NCBI GenBank assembly: GCA_030544235.1
Contig: CM060477.1
Coordinates: forward strand, 20,667,934-20,731,933
Reading direction: 5' to 3'
DNA: 64,000 nucleotides
From: Lepturacanthus savala
Lineage: Eukaryota; Chordata; Actinopteri; Scombriformes; Trichiuridae
The notes under the pieces were generated by a model. It was given only the letters and a program-made list of their open reading frames with translations. It was not told the DNA's origin and searched no databases. A program made the position numbers and the translations under genes. Shown in pieces: positions 48,087 to 59,402 of this stretch (position 1 is its first letter; each line of letters starts with the position of its first letter).

Positions 48087-48587
48087 TCATCAGGATTTGA
48101 GGCAAAGACAGAACCCAAATGCAGAATCAAGAATCTCGAGATTGTCTTACTCAGGTAACAGGCCAGGCTCAAAATGGAGAAGCAACATCAGCAACCATAT
48201 GGCAGATATAGGGTTAACATAATTATTCATCAAAAGCAGAACGCACAAAAGATCCAGCCAAAAAAACAAACAAAAGGCACTTGAAGAATCAAAAACCCTA
48301 AAATTCGTCAGAGTAGACTTTCCCTTCTTAAGCAAGTGGTTGAACTTCCTGGCTTGCAGAAGAGCACTCACAGGTAAGAGACAATCTAACATGGGAGCAC
48401 TGAAGAGGCAGGGTACACGTAGAGCAGATAATCTGGATGGGTTACAGTGCTTTAAAAAACAGGCAGAAAAAGAGACAAAGAGAGTGTGACGGTAAGCACA
48501 TAAAAGCATCACGTAAAGCACGTAAAAACATCACAAAATAATAGGATCATGCCAGCAGATGGTGACACAGACAACAGAACCCTGACA
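48087..48587 (-). mobile_element. Ty3/gypsy 3' LTR, 501 bp (antisense)
   Basis: On the minus strand it starts TGTCAGGGTTCTGTTGTCTG immediately after the polypurine tract, and ends CAAATCCTGATGA, so that TGTCAGG and CCTGAtgA form the short terminal inverted repeat usual for LTRs (one difference turns the final CA into TGA). The 124-codon minus frame 48521-48147 lies inside it and is not a gene. The solo position downstream of integrase shows it is a 3' LTR. Confidence 0.75.
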
Positions 48588-48611
48588 CTACCCCCCCCCC
48601 CCCCCCCCCCC
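48588..48611 (-). repeat. C21 run: expanded polypurine tract (G21 on the element strand)
   Basis: Twenty-one consecutive C on the + strand, then CACTA-type bases before the LTR. On the minus strand G21-TAG sits between the chromodomain end and the LTR start, exactly where a retrotransposon primes plus-strand DNA synthesis. The length exceeds a usual polypurine tract and suggests slippage or an assembly artefact. Confidence 0.8.
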
Positions 48612-49405
48612 AATTTGCATCTCTTGGCACCAAAACAGGGTGATCGGGGTGTTGGCGGTAAAAATTCTGGATGACAGTTCAGTCCAGAATTTGTCGCATA
48701 GGTAGCCAGGAGTGTTTTACCTCCGAAGGGCTCATCCCTGGCATCCAACATTGAGTAACTTCTTGACTGTGTTGATTGGATCCCTATCTAGGAGGTGGGG
48801 AGGGGAGATGCCAAAGTGGCGGGGTAAGAGGAAGGTAGGGTGAGTCGTGGGTGCTGGCAGCCTCAGCCAGACTGCTTAACAGCTTCAATAGTGGGGTGAC
48901 CTGATCCTGTGTCGGTCAGCCAACCAATTTCACCTGTGAATTGGACTTGAGCAGAATTGAACGTTCCTTTGAACGGTGGTTCCTGCAACGCTGGATAAAG
49001 GCCTGTACAGAGGAGGCATCAGGTTCCTGGGAAGAGAACAAAGGAGGTTGGTAACCTAGCAAACACTGGAAGGGGGACAGGCCTGTAGTGGCAACAGGTA
49101 AACAGTTGTGGGCATACCCACCCATACCAAGTGTCAACTCCAGGACATTGGGTTCTGGAATTGGGTTCTGGACAACTCAAAACCTGCTCTGGGTCTTGGT
49201 TTGCTCAGTCTGGCTGTTCATCTGTGCATGGAATCCAGAGGATTGCATTGGCAATCCAAGGTTTCTACAGCACTCTCTCCAAAACACAGAAACAAATTGA
49301 AGTCCACAATCAGACACTACAGAAAACTTGGAATCTGACAGATCTGGGTGCAAACAGACAGCGGGACATTTATTCAGAATAGTCACCTTCTTGAGAGCCT
49401 TTTTG
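48612..49405 (-). mobile_element. pol: Ty3/gypsy integrase C-terminal half and chromodomain remnant (antisense)
   Basis: Minus strand: SVVSDCGLQFVSVFWREC (second catalytic Asp, 49320-49260), LGLPMQSSGFHAQMNSQTEQ (49250-49190; the catalytic Glu block is kept as QTEQ). After a frame change GYAHNCLPVATTGLSPFQCL plus LGYQPPLFSSQEPD (49120-49010). The chromodomain start DPINTVKKLLNV (about 48785-48750) and end NFYRQHPDHPVLVPRDANWG (about 48675-48617) survive while the middle is scrambled. Frame shifts exclude function. This is a different copy from 40.2-41.5 kb but the same broad family. Confidence 0.88.
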
Positions 49406-49415
49406 ACCATCTTCT

Positions 49416-50552
49416 TGTTTCCCCAGTAGAGTTATTAGCCTAAATTAATAATTATCAAAGATAAGAATCAAATGGATATTATTCATCAGAATTAATAAAC
49501 AAGGCACCACCAGATCTAACTAATAACTATTATAGTCAGTCATACAATAACTGTTCCCTTTATAATTATAAGGAAAACAGAAAGGATAGTTGGAATTCAT
49601 ACACAGGCCCAGTCAACCAGCTCTTTGTTACAATATGCAGACAAACACCAGGAGGCTTCCTCTTTAATTACTAAAAGAATCAGTAATTAATTCACAATTA
49701 ATACTGCAATAATCTAACCTACAACTAAAACAATGTAAACAAACAAATGAAAATACAAAGCCAAGCAAACACTGGATGTATGTATAAGTGTATATGTGTG
49801 TGTTTGTGGGGGAGGTCACAAGATGGCAGCTAGGAGAGAGAGAAAGAGATAGGCACAAACACTGAGGTTTTGGCACCTAATCAGCTGATCTCAGTAACAA
49901 AACCAATGTAACGGATGAAGCAATCTGTAGAACAACAACAAGTAAAACAGACAAATAATATTCACTGACCAGAAGATAACATCTTGATCTGATGCAGGCA
50001 GATCCAGGGTTATGTTGTTGTGTTGGAGTTGTAGAACGTCCTCACTGGTGGTCTGACGACTAGCTGGGACGCTAGCATCCTCTTGCAGTCCATTGTCCGA
50101 AGGGAGAGGGGAAAATCTCTGCATCTACGGAAAATACAGCTTTGGTCTGAAAGATGACGACCAAACTGAGTAGAAGAAGAAGCAAATTTGTCTGACAAAG
50201 ACCTTCTCCGAGGCCTTAAGGTTCTGGGTGAGCAACTGGTTCCTCAAACTGCTGCACTCAGTGGTTGCAGGATGGTTTGAGTAGAGTGGATGTGCTTTCT
50301 GTCTTCACACCCATCAGTAAGAATGAAAAAGCGTAGTAATTGTAAGCCAATGCTAGCCTTAGTGACATCACTAATAGGGGTACAATACAGAGTAGTCTTC
50401 CTGTGGAACCCCTGATGGCTGCATACATGACGTCATCTGATGGGTCAGCTGATAACAGGATGTACTATTGATTAACTCAGGGGACTCCTTTGTCTAAATG
50501 TAGTTCTGCATACGCAGCTACACCTTAGCTACTGTCGATGCAAACCCCTACA
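49416..50552 (-). mobile_element. Possible LTR or LTR-retroelement piece, unclassified (antisense)
   Basis: Read on the minus strand, the block starts TGTAGGGGTTTGCATCGACA and ends CTCTACTGGGGAAACA, giving TGT...ACA ends. It has U5-like features late in the sequence (AATTAAAGAGGAAGCCTCCT, TGCATATTGTAACAAAGAGC), and no recognisable protein. The 1137-bp length is long for a gypsy LTR. It abuts the gypsy integrase relic. I recall similar phrases from fish LTRs but cannot name the family. A composite of unrelated repeats is possible. Short frames inside (for example 49891-50198, minus) have no domain. Confidence 0.35.
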
Positions 50553-50747
50553 CTGTAGGCTGACATGTGCCTCCAAAAAATCCTAACTACAGATCACGGG
50601 GATGCAAATCGTAAGGGATGTGATTGGTGCTGCTCAGCTGAGGTGGTTGAACATGACATCTCCGCAAATGGCTTCTCTGTCGCCTGCACCTCAACATTTA
50701 CAATAAAAGCATGAGCTCTAAACACACACACACTCCATTGTCTCATT

Positions 50748-51055
50748 CATCTTCTATACCCACTTATTCCTCATTAGGGTCGCGGGGGTCTGCTGGAGCC
50801 AATCCCAGCGCATTACAGTGAGAGGCAGGGATACACCCCAGATGGTCACCAGCCTATCATGGGGCACAAACACCATTCACTCACACATTCACATCTATGG
50901 GCAATTTAGAGTCTCCAATTAACCTCAGCCTGTTTTTGGACTGTGGGAGGAAGCCGGAAAACAGAAAGGTCCCAGACCACGGACCAAAGAGGTCTTGAAC
51001 CTGCGACCTTCTTGCTGTGAGGCAGCACTAACCCTTGCTCCACCGTGTCTCCCAC
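50748..51055 (-). mobile_element. SINE family B with internal deletion (antisense)
   Basis: It matches 47433-47745 block by block (TATTCCTCATTAGGGTCGCG, CAGGGATACACCCCAGATGG, CCAGCCTATCATGGGGCACA, AATTTAGAGTCTCCAATTAA) on the + reading. It then jumps from GAGGAAGCCGGAAAACAGAA to the head region GGTCTTGAACCTGCGACCTT and CTTGCTGTGAGGCAGCACTA. The B-box GGTTCAAGACC is visible on the minus strand. About 70 bp of the middle is missing. Confidence 0.85.
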
Positions 51056-51159
51056 ACTCCATTGTACTAAGGAAAATGTGTTATTTAAGAGAATATGTAT
51101 TTTTTTGCCTTTTTTCTGTGTTGTGTTGAACTTTTTTTTTTCAAAAAAAAGGAAAAGCC

Positions 51160-51425
51160 CAGATAGTGTGGGCCCCAGATGGGAAAAACCTGTGTTGCCC
51201 ACATGGGTTTTAGCTAAGACCGATGTGCAGTCCAGATGGGCCCCAGCTAGTGTAGGCCCCAGATTGGAGAAACCTGTCTTGCCCATATAGGTTTTAGCTA
51301 GGGCCCAAGTGAAGCCCATCTTCAGCTCATCGGGGCTTGCACACATGGGGGAACCCAGGAACCCCTGGACAAAATTAGCTGGGACCCAGATGCACAGCCC
51401 AGATGGGGCCCACTCACTAATCCAT
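51160..51425. repeat. 84-bp minisatellite, about three degenerate units
   Basis: Unit 1 starts GTGTGGGCCCCAGATGGGAA (51166) and unit 2 GTGTAGGCCCCAGATTGGAG (51250), 84 bp apart; both continue with AACCTGTxTTGCCCA and GGTTTTAGCTA. A third, diverged unit from 51334 keeps CCAGATGCACAGCCCAGATG. Because 84 is a multiple of three, the minus strand stays open through it, giving an apparent 176-codon frame with a 28-residue repeat (KTHVGNTGFSHLGPTL / KTYMGKTGFSNLGPTL). That frame also runs through the SINE, so it is not a gene. Confidence 0.85.
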
Positions 51426-51831
51426 ATCCAACCCATACGGGCCTCTCATTGGTGTGTTGACAGGGAACAGATCAGCTGCCACTTTACCAAGAATGCATTT
51501 TGAACCATCAGGCAGCTATATGGGTTATTTACCAAGGTTGAAAGCTGTTGAAACATATGATTTAGGATGACTATTATAACGCTTGGATATTTTTTTGCAG
51601 TAAACTTTTGGATTACAAAAACATATAACTCCAGTTTGTGAATTTACTCCAGCCTTTTCAGAGATGACTTTGGACTTAACCTATCCCAACATGCACTGTG
51701 AGCTGGGTATGTTCACTTATTGTTATTGGATCCTTTTTTTTTTACAACTTTAAAATGGAGAGTTATTCTCCATCGCCATCATATTATAAGAAAAAAATGA
51801 AAATAAATTTCAAGGGTGTAACAGGACAAAC
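51426..51831. other. Non-coding stretch, nothing recognised
   Basis: AT-rich, no motifs. Confidence 0.5.
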
Positions 51832-52168
51832 AGGGTGACACAGTGGTGTAATGAACAGTGCTGTTGCTTCACAGCAAGAAGGTTGAAGGCCTTGAGCTGG
51901 GACCTTTCTGTGTGAAGTTTACATGTTCGCCCCGTGTCTACGTGGGGTTTCTCTAGGTTCTCCAGCCCCCTCTCACACCCCAAAGACATGCTTAGTTAAA
52001 TTGGAGACTCTAAATTACCCATAGGTATGAGTGTGTGTGCCCCATGATAGGCTGGGGACCTATCTAGGTTGTATCCCTGCCTCTGTACACTGTACACTAG
52101 GATAGGCTCCAGTAGACCCCTGTGACCCTAGGGAGGAATAAGCAGGTATAGAAAATAAATGAATCGGA
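51832..52168 (+). mobile_element. SINE family B, full length
   Basis: GGGTGACACAGTGGTGTAAT (A-box region), GTTGCTTCACAGCAAGAAGG, GGGACCTTTCTGTGTGAAGT, CTACGTGGGGTTTCTCTAGG, CACCCCAAAGACATGCTTAG, TTAAATTGGAGACTCTAAAT, TGATAGGCTGGGGACCTATC, TAGGATAGGCTCCAGTAGAC and GGAATAAGCAGGTATAGAAA plus ATAAATGAAT. The B box is lost (GGTTGAAGGCC). The order is the same as the antisense copy at 47.4 kb. Confidence 0.85.
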
Positions 52169-52457
52169 GTAGGCACTGCAAGTATTGCATCACATACAGT
52201 TTAGGGCTAGGGTTAGAAAATCTCATCAAACTAAATCACAAAAAATAAGGTCAAATCTGACTCAAAGAACATTGTTTTTTAATAGTATGGCTTGCAACAA
52301 TAAAACTGTCTGGGTACTTTTGTGGCTCAAACCTAACCCAAACATTTTTTTTTTCTCCACAGCACCACCAGACACTTTATTGTTCTCGGTCAGGTCAGAT
52401 TTAACCCGAAGCCAATTGGAGGGTTATTGTATGTCAGCAGACTATTGAACTGAGGAA
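52169..52457. other. Non-coding stretch, nothing recognised
   Basis: Contains TTTAGGGCTAGGGTTAG near 52200, a weak telomere-like word. Confidence 0.45.
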
Positions 52458-52640
52458 TTTAATTCAACTCAATTTTATTTGTATAGCCCAAAATCACAAA
52501 CCATCAGATTCTCCCCAGGGTCTAAGGACAGGGGAGAGAAAAAAATGGAAGAACCCTCAGGAAGAGTGACAGAGGAGGGATCCCTCTTCCAGGATGGACG
52601 GGTGTGCAATAGATTAAGTGTGCAGAAATATAGAACCTAC
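52458..52640 (-). mobile_element. LINE 3'UTR fragment (same family as 57.95-59.24 kb), antisense
   Basis: The + strand reads CAACTCAATTTTATTTGTAT, AGCCCAAAATCACAAACCAT, GGGTCTAAGGACAGGGGAGA, GGAAGAACCCTCAGGAAGAG and ATCCCTCTTCCAGGATGGAC. This is the reverse complement of the LINE terminus and closely parallels 20757-21000. Confidence 0.8.
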
Positions 52641-54286
52641 TGTATGTTTCTATTACAAAGTCACAGAAAAGTCCTCAATCCCTCTTATTAGGTTGTTGAG
52701 CTGGTCAAAGCATGCGTTGGGAGAGTTAAAATCCAGGCAAAGTTCATCAGTGTCACAAATGTGTGTCACATGAAGCCTTTTGCTGCATTTCCAATGCAAC
52801 AGTACTTGATTGAAGTGTTTGTTTTGCGTCACGTTGTTGGGTATTATGTCCACATCTGACACAAGATGGATTTCACTGAGGGAAACTTCTCTTCTTCTCA
52901 ATCCAGGGATTCACATAATTCCTTTAACTGTGCAGTTCCATGTACCAACACTAGGTAGTCCTGCTGATGTTGTGCAACCATCACCAACAAAAGCACCATG
53001 GGACTTTTATTTTGGATGTGCCTGGGAAAGCGTGAAAAGCACACCAAGAAACCCAACCTCTATACTGCCGCTTTAAGCTCCACTTCGATAGAGACGGTGC
53101 CAGAGTTGGAATGAAAAGCTCAATTTGCCTCCTACTATGAGCAGCAAAGTACCCAGAACCCCATCCAAGGTCTTCTCTCAATCCCAGCTCTCTGTTATAT
53201 GAAAAGGCAACATGCTTTGGACCTGTTAGGCTTAGGGTGTAATGCTTTTATTATTTAGACGGCAAGCTGCAACAAGCAGCAGTAAGGTACCTACACATCC
53301 AGTGGTTCTGGTATCATCTGCTACTCTGGGACCACTTATTGGTCCTGGAGTATCACTGGAAGTTACAATGTTTCATGAAAACTGAAGTTTTCCATCAGTG
53401 TTACATGCTAGGTTGCTGCCTTTTATTGCATTACACTAATATTTAAACTTAGACTATGATGTGCCACAAACAATATAAGCACCACAGATAAGTACAACAA
53501 TAAATGGACTACATTGTTAAAAAGAATTCAAAACAAGGAGCAAAACCTCAAATTAAAACTTGCATTGACATTTATAATAAGAAAAACATAAATACCAACC
53601 GCTACAGCATAACCTTCTCAACAATATGTCGTCCAGATCATTCAATTTGTCAAGACAATGATGATAAATTAAAAAAAAAAATGGCAAGGAGCCTGGAAAA
53701 AAAAACTGAAAACACATAGTCATTGGACACAGCATCTAGAAGTCAAAGGTCAGTGGCTAGCCAGAGAAAGATCAATGATTGTAACTGCTCTATGTGTAAA
53801 ACTGATGACACATGTCTAAATCTATTCATTTCCTACTTTTTCTTCTGACCTTAAAACCAAATATGTAGTTAAGTTTTGAAGTGACGATTGACCCAAACTG
53901 AAAACAAGCACAGGGTTGACATTAATTGTGTTTGTACCAAACTCCAGAGGCATTAACAGTACTATTCATTTTAGATTCTGGAGGCAAATCACAAATGTAA
54001 AGCTGTTGAAATTTAACTACAGTTATCAGTTGTGGAATATCTTCATATTTTACCCCAAAACCAATTTTTTTCAGGAGATGAAAATATATGATTTTAATGT
54101 TATTGAACAGCATATCGCCATGGTTAGTAGAGTGTCCTCATATAATGGTCAGTAACTTGCATCATTAAATTGTTGATAATTTACTGGAATGAGGCTTAAA
54201 TGAAGTCACAAGAGAAATGATGTGAAAACACGGTATATGAGATAATGCCATTCAACATTATTTAAGGTACAGATTTTAACTACAAC
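52641..54286. other. Non-coding stretch, nothing recognised
   Basis: Frames up to 88 codons (52810-53076, +) lack domains; overlapping frames lie on both strands. Confidence 0.5.
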
Positions 54287-54490
54287 TGGGGTGACACAGA
54301 GGCGCAGAGGGTAGTGCTGTTACCTCACAGCAGGAAGGCCACAGGTTCATGTCCTTGATTGTCCTGGCATTGTTTTGTGTTGAGTTTCCTCCCTCAGCCC
54401 CAAACTATGCTTGGGTTGATTGGAGATGCTAAACTGCATGAAAATGATGTGTGTGAGAAATAAGTAGGTATAGAAAACAGAGGATGGATT
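54287..54490 (+). mobile_element. SINE family B, shortened
   Basis: GGGTGACACAGAGGCGCAGA, GTGCTGTTACCTCACAGCAG and GGCCACAGGTTCATGTCCTT (B-box trace) form the head. CCCCAAACTATGCTTGGGTT and GATTGGAGATGCTAAACTGC follow. The tail AATAAGTAGGTATAGAAAAC is joined after deletion of the GATAGGCTGG...CCAATCC block. Confidence 0.8.
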
Positions 54491-54599
54491 TTAGCTTTAA
54501 CCTCCCATATCAACTAGATCATCAAAACATTATTCTTCTACGTATAGAATATAGTAAAGGTATGACCATTCATAAATCAAAAAAGAGGCTGAGAAACTA

Positions 54600-55205
54600 A
54601 TCCATGCTTTATTCTCAAGTCAAAGTACTGTAACGCACACGTTTTAATAGTCTTCTTAAGAGAATCTGTGAGAGACTCCAACTCATTCAAATATCTGCAG
54701 CCCTGTTGATCTGAACCAAAAGGAAAGAACGCATCAGTTCAGTCCTGGTTCCTCTGCACTGGCTTCCTCTGATGTTCAGAATTAACTTTAAGATCCTCCT
54801 TCTTACATACAAAACCTTAAATGGGCAAGGACCAAGTTATATTGCTAACTACCTAATCAAATGCATGCCCTCAAGACCAGTGCGCTCATCTGCTGCTGGT
54901 TTACTAGCATTTCCCAGTAACAACTAAAAGAAGATCAGTGATGTAGCCTTTATGTTTTACACCCCAAAACTATGGAACAAATTGCTGCATGGAACAGCTT
55001 AAAACCTCTAATCGCTTTGCCCAAGCAATTAAGTGACTTGTGCTAGTAGTTTTGTGCTGAATAATACAAGAGTTGCTTTGAGTTTTTCTATGGCATCTTT
55101 ATATTTCCTTGTTCTTTTTTTACCTTGCCACATTTACCATGCCATTGCTGTGAAGCACTTTGAACAGAAATTACATCTATAAGGTGCTATATAAATAAAG
55201 CTAAT
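54600..55205 (+). mobile_element. LINE 3' end: ORF2 C-terminus and tail (L2-like, second family)
   Basis: After a decayed lead-in (LRESVRDSN, QISAAL), MFRINFKILLLTYKTLNGQG plus PSYIANYL (about 54773-54855), then MPSRPVRSSAAGLLAFPSNN and YTPKLWNKLLHGTA follow in order. This is the L2-type ORF2 C-terminus, here with frame changes and a stop after SNN. The 3' end GTGAAGCACTTTGAACAGAA and GGTGCTATATAAATAAAGCT (55151-55202) is a typical L2 terminus. It differs from the tail of the 58-59 kb family, so two LINE lineages are present. Confidence 0.82.
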
Positions 55206-56034
55206 GCATACACACAGCACAGATTCCTCATGTTATAGTTAGATGTGCTGTTTTTTTTTTTTACTGTGCAATTGACACAATGTTTAAGGCATTAAATAAT
55301 GCATAAAATAATATATACACAGGTTGGTATTTACCTATGACCTACAGCAACATGTAGTCACATTTTTTCATTTCATTTTAAACATCTGTGTAGTCTTCAT
55401 ATATAAATTATAAATGTTTTTTTTTAATTCGCGTATAAAATCTTATTTTTGGAAAATTAATACTCATACTATTTTAAAGTAAGGGACATATATAATAAAT
55501 AATGAATCAGGAACTAACAGCTAATGAACCATTAGTCAATTCATTGAAAAACAAAATGACTTGGGAAAGACCCAAAGTAATGGGCCTCTACATCTTCTTC
55601 TCATGTTGGACTGAGGACAGAATGGATGCAGTACATTTACATGTACTCAGTACATTTGCATGCACAGTTAAACCGAGCTGTGGTTATACTTTGAGTAGCC
55701 CATTAACCACTGTCTGTGTCCCAGTATACATGCACAAAAGGTAAGACTATTAGAAAGAAAAGAAAAGCAATTAGCAAGTTAGCAACTCAGAAGTAAACTG
55801 GTATGATGGACAACCATATGCATATGTATATAGTGTACCTTCTGAATGCTCTACTTACCAAGTTACTGGCTTCTTCAGGGTTGAGTTATTCTGTTTATGG
55901 TTTACATACTGTTCCAGATTGGCGTTATTACAGGGTGGGGCTAGTTATATAGTGTGTTCATTTTAGCAGATATATCTGCTAAACAATGCATTTAGTTCTC
56001 TGATATAACATCAAAGTCATAACTGCTGACTGTG
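55206..56034. other. Non-coding stretch, nothing recognised
   Basis: AT-rich; no motifs. Confidence 0.5.
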
Positions 56035-56530
56035 GGAAACATAAAAAACTCAAACACCTCATGCTTTGTCAGCAGGCCAAACAAAGACTCTTCTTCCTCA
56101 GGAAGCTCAAACAGGCCTAGCTCACACAAACTGCAGCGGCAGCTGCACTGAGACGATCCTAACCAACTGCACAACTGTGGTAAGCTGCGTGTGGTACGCT
56201 GCACAGCCGCAGATGGAAAGGACCTACATCGTACGGCACATTGTCGGGTTGCAGCTCCCAACACCGAACACTATCGATGCCAGCACACTGAGAAAAAGGC
56301 TAGCAGCATTATGAGGGACACCACACAGCCTGGCCACATACACACCCCGGTCACTCCCTGTTTGAATAAGAGCTGTGGCCTCCATCACCTCTCTCCCTGC
56401 CCAGACATAGAAAAGCTGCTGTTATGCTGTTTTCTGGTACTGCTTTAATTAAATCAGGAGAAGCCATGCCTACTTTTATTGTACCTGAGTATAATGAAAT
56501 AAAGATGATTCTAAATTCTATTCTAATTTG
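56035..56530 (+). mobile_element. LINE 3' end: ORF2 C-terminus, 3'UTR and ATTCT tail (Jockey-superfamily)
   Basis: LMLCQQAKQRLFFLRKLKQA (56057-56118) is the (S)QQRL.FLRKL block of this LINE group's C-terminal region. AGCTGCGTGTGGTACGCTGC (about 56182) corresponds to the ITVWYG region, and CATTATGAGGGACACCACAC to the IIRDTTHP block, but in shifting frames. The 3' end has ATAATGAAATAAAGATGATT and the tail TCTAAATTCTATTCTAATTT, a degenerate ATTCT repeat. It may belong to the same family as the antisense RT piece at 7.0-7.7 kb, of which this would be the opposite end. Confidence 0.75.
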
Positions 56531-57954
56531 TCATTCTAATTCATTTCGAAACAAAAATCACATTTCCTAATAGGTTTCTTCACTCTGTGTCTTCTTCTCC
56601 TCTGTTTTCACTTTGGTAATGTGTTTAAGGAAATACCTGATCCTTTATTATGTCTGCTCGGTCATCAACCTGGGTGGTCACAGGATCTTTCATGCATCTC
56701 TTTTCTACATACACATGGACTTTATATGCTTGTGCTCTATCTAATCCAATCACCCAGAATGCAGGTTCAAATAAGTTTAATTTTATTTTTTGCACATAGG
56801 AGACCAATAAAGCAAAAGTGGAATTTAGCCATGCCTTTAGGCCCCGTGCTCAAAATCTCACATTTTACCAATCTTCTGCTGTGCTGCATCTATTAAATCT
56901 GTTACTGAGCCTCTGCTAGTACTTCCACTGAAACAGCTGAAGGATTGCTCAGTAAGCATGTGTTTAGAGGGCAACTCATTATTGGAGAGTGAACAAAATA
57001 ACATGAAATACCTCATAAACACAGTGATTTAGTAAGTAAAGAGTAGGTTTAGATCTGCTGACTGCTCGGTGGTGTGTGTCCTCACATGCCCCGGCCCTGG
57101 AAGAACTGAAACGCTCTCTCCCAGACTGTGCGCACACACACGCACACACACATTACCTTCAGCTGACTGTGGACACACCCAGTCAGTTTCTCTGACCTAC
57201 AGAGCGAGCTGTCATTTAACACATCCTACAGGTTCTGCATCACTCTCACACACACATCATGTGGGCAACTTCACCTCTGTCTTACGCACAGTGGTAGTGT
57301 CTGACGCACCCTCTTGTCTCACTCATCCAGTATGTTGTGTGGCTGCTTGTAAAGTCCTCCCACCCTGACATGACTTTCAGACTGGCATGCTAATTGAAAA
57401 CAGCACTGCTCCCCTGCTTCCTGCCTTTTCAACAGCCTTGTATAGAGACCAAACACACACATACGCACACACACACATGCACACACACACACACATACAT
57501 GTACATGAGTTTATGCTGTAATAGCTTGAAAATAGCGTTGCTGGCTGCACATTAAAACTGTTCTTCATACCCAATGTGGCAATTCAAAATAACGGCCTGG
57601 TGCTCTTTGTCCCACCAGGTACCTATAAAGTCTAGCCTTATGTGGTGTGGAGACAACAATGAGTAAAAGCTGGATTTGCCAGGATGCTCTTTTATATAAA
57701 AACACTCAATATGTACAAGTCAACGTACAATGTCACGTACAAGTCATAACTTTTCACTGCTATATATAAAGCAGTATGTGTAAATAGTGCTAATAACGTC
57801 ACTCAAGATGAAGCTTTCGTCGCTATACAGGAATTTCCTTTTTGAAATCATAAAAGAATGAAGGGTTTGAATAACTACATGTGACCTTATGATCCACTGA
57901 CTCTACACTCATCGCTGCAATGTTGCCACATCCGTTGTTTCTTCTATCACAAAA
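56531..57954. other. Non-coding stretch with two short CA-rich runs
   Basis: Interrupted (CA)n at 57131-57151 and 57451-57495. Frames of 90-112 codons (for example 57069-57368, +) have no domain; the latter is rich in Cys/Ser/His from the CA-like composition. Confidence 0.5.
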
Positions 57955-59238
57955 GTACTAAAGTTAGACATGGAGTTCCGCAAGGTTTTGTGCTGAGACC
58001 AATACTTTTCACTCTTTATAGGAAACACTATTAATCTGCACTGTTATGCGGGTAAAATCCTGTATGACCTGTAACTTTCTGCTACTAAACTGAAGTTATT
58101 GTGCTTGGGCCTCAGACATTCAATATACAATGACACAGCTCTTTTTTCTTGGCCTCCTGCACCACTGTAAGAAATTTGGGAGTCATCTTTGATAATGATA
58201 TGTCCTTCACTGCCCACATTAAAAACAATTCTAGGACTAACTTCTCTTACCTACCTTTGCTTTGCTGACATAGCAAAGGTCAGGTTACTTCCTGTCTCTA
58301 AAAGATGCAGAAAAGCTTTTCCATGCATTTGTTACTTCCAGGCTGGATTACTACATTTTTTATTGTCAGGTCGCTCCAAAAAGTTTCTAAGGACTCTCCA
58401 TCTGATCCAGAACGCTGCTGTAAGCATATTAACAGGCTCTAGAAGAGGGAATCATATCAGCAGAATTGGCCTCTCTGCACTGGCTTGTTGTAAAATCAAG
58501 AACAAAATTCAAAGTCCTCTTCACTAAAAAAGCTCTTAATGCTCAGACTCAATCCTATCTTAAGAATCTCATAGTTCTGTATCATTCATCGAGAAAAAAT
58601 GCACTCCCTGAATGCACTCCCTAAACCAAAGGTTCAAACTGGGAGGCAGAGCCTTCAACTACCAAGCTCTTCTCCTGTTGAACCGTTTTCCTGTTTCAGT
58701 CCAGGCAGCAGACACCCTCCTACATTCAAGAACAGGTTAAAAACCTTCCTTTTTGAAGAAGAGGTAAAGTTGTACAGTAGGCAGAGCTGGCCCTGGCTGT
58801 CCTAGAACATTGTTATGCTGCTATACATCTAGACTGCCCTGTGTTTTCTCATTCACAGACCATGCGATTCTTGGATTGTTGGAGGGTGTGACTGTCAGCA
58901 CCAGGAAGCAGCAATAGATCCCTGTCCCCCATCCTCCATATACACCATGAATCAATACATTTCTGTTCATTCTAATTAATGTCCTACTCAACTTGTTTTA
59001 AATGTGTTGTATTCGATCCTGTGCACACATCATCTTGCATGCCTGTCCATCCTAGAAGAGACATCCATCCACTCTTACTCTTTCTAAGGTTTCTTCCTCT
59101 TTTTCCCCATTAAAGATTTTTTTAGTGAGTTTCTCATCGTATGCTGTGAGGGTCTAAGGACAGGGATGTTGTGTTGCTGTTATACAAACTCTACAGCCCA
59201 TAGATACAAATAAAATTGACTTGTCTTGACATTGAAAT
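57955..59238 (+). mobile_element. LINE (L2-like), RT palm to 3' end; longest LINE copy in the window
   Basis: HGVPQGFVLRPILFTLYR (about 57969-58022) is the GVPQGS.LGP.LF RT motif. HCYAGKILYDL follows where the YADD catalytic block should be, so the catalytic Asps are lost. Then TEVIVLGPQTFN, SLTYLCFADIAKVRLLPVS, DAEKLFHAFVTSRLDYY, LQLIQNA-type LIQNAAVSILTGSRRGNHIS, ASLHWLVVKSRTKFKV and FLFEEEVKLY (to about 58780). The 3'UTR contains GCCCTGTGTTTTCTCATTCA, TGCCTGTCCATCCTAGAAGA, AAGGTTTCTTCCTCTTTTTC, GTGAGGGTCTAAGGACAGGG and ends CAAATAAAATTGACTTGTCT. Several frameshifts and stops. It is the reference copy for the 3'UTRs at 20.8, 33.5, 42.1 and 52.5 kb. Confidence 0.9.
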
Positions 59239-59402
59239 GGAAATAAAAACTGTGAGCCGATGCTCAAAACTGCAACGGAAATAGAAAAGTGGAATTGGAA
59301 CAGTGTTATTTACTAGTTTGATTGGATTGTATAAATGAATAGCTATTAGACCATTTTGGTTTACCAATTCATAATTTCAAGTTTAAAAAAATGTTAGCTT
59401 AC

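Noticed and set aside
48147..48521. 124-codon minus-strand open frame
   Set aside because: Lies within the 501-bp LTR; non-coding.
50906..51436. 176-codon open frame on the minus strand, the longest in the window, with an internal amino-acid repeat
   Set aside because: It runs through a SINE and an 84-bp minisatellite whose unit length is divisible by three; no recognised domain.
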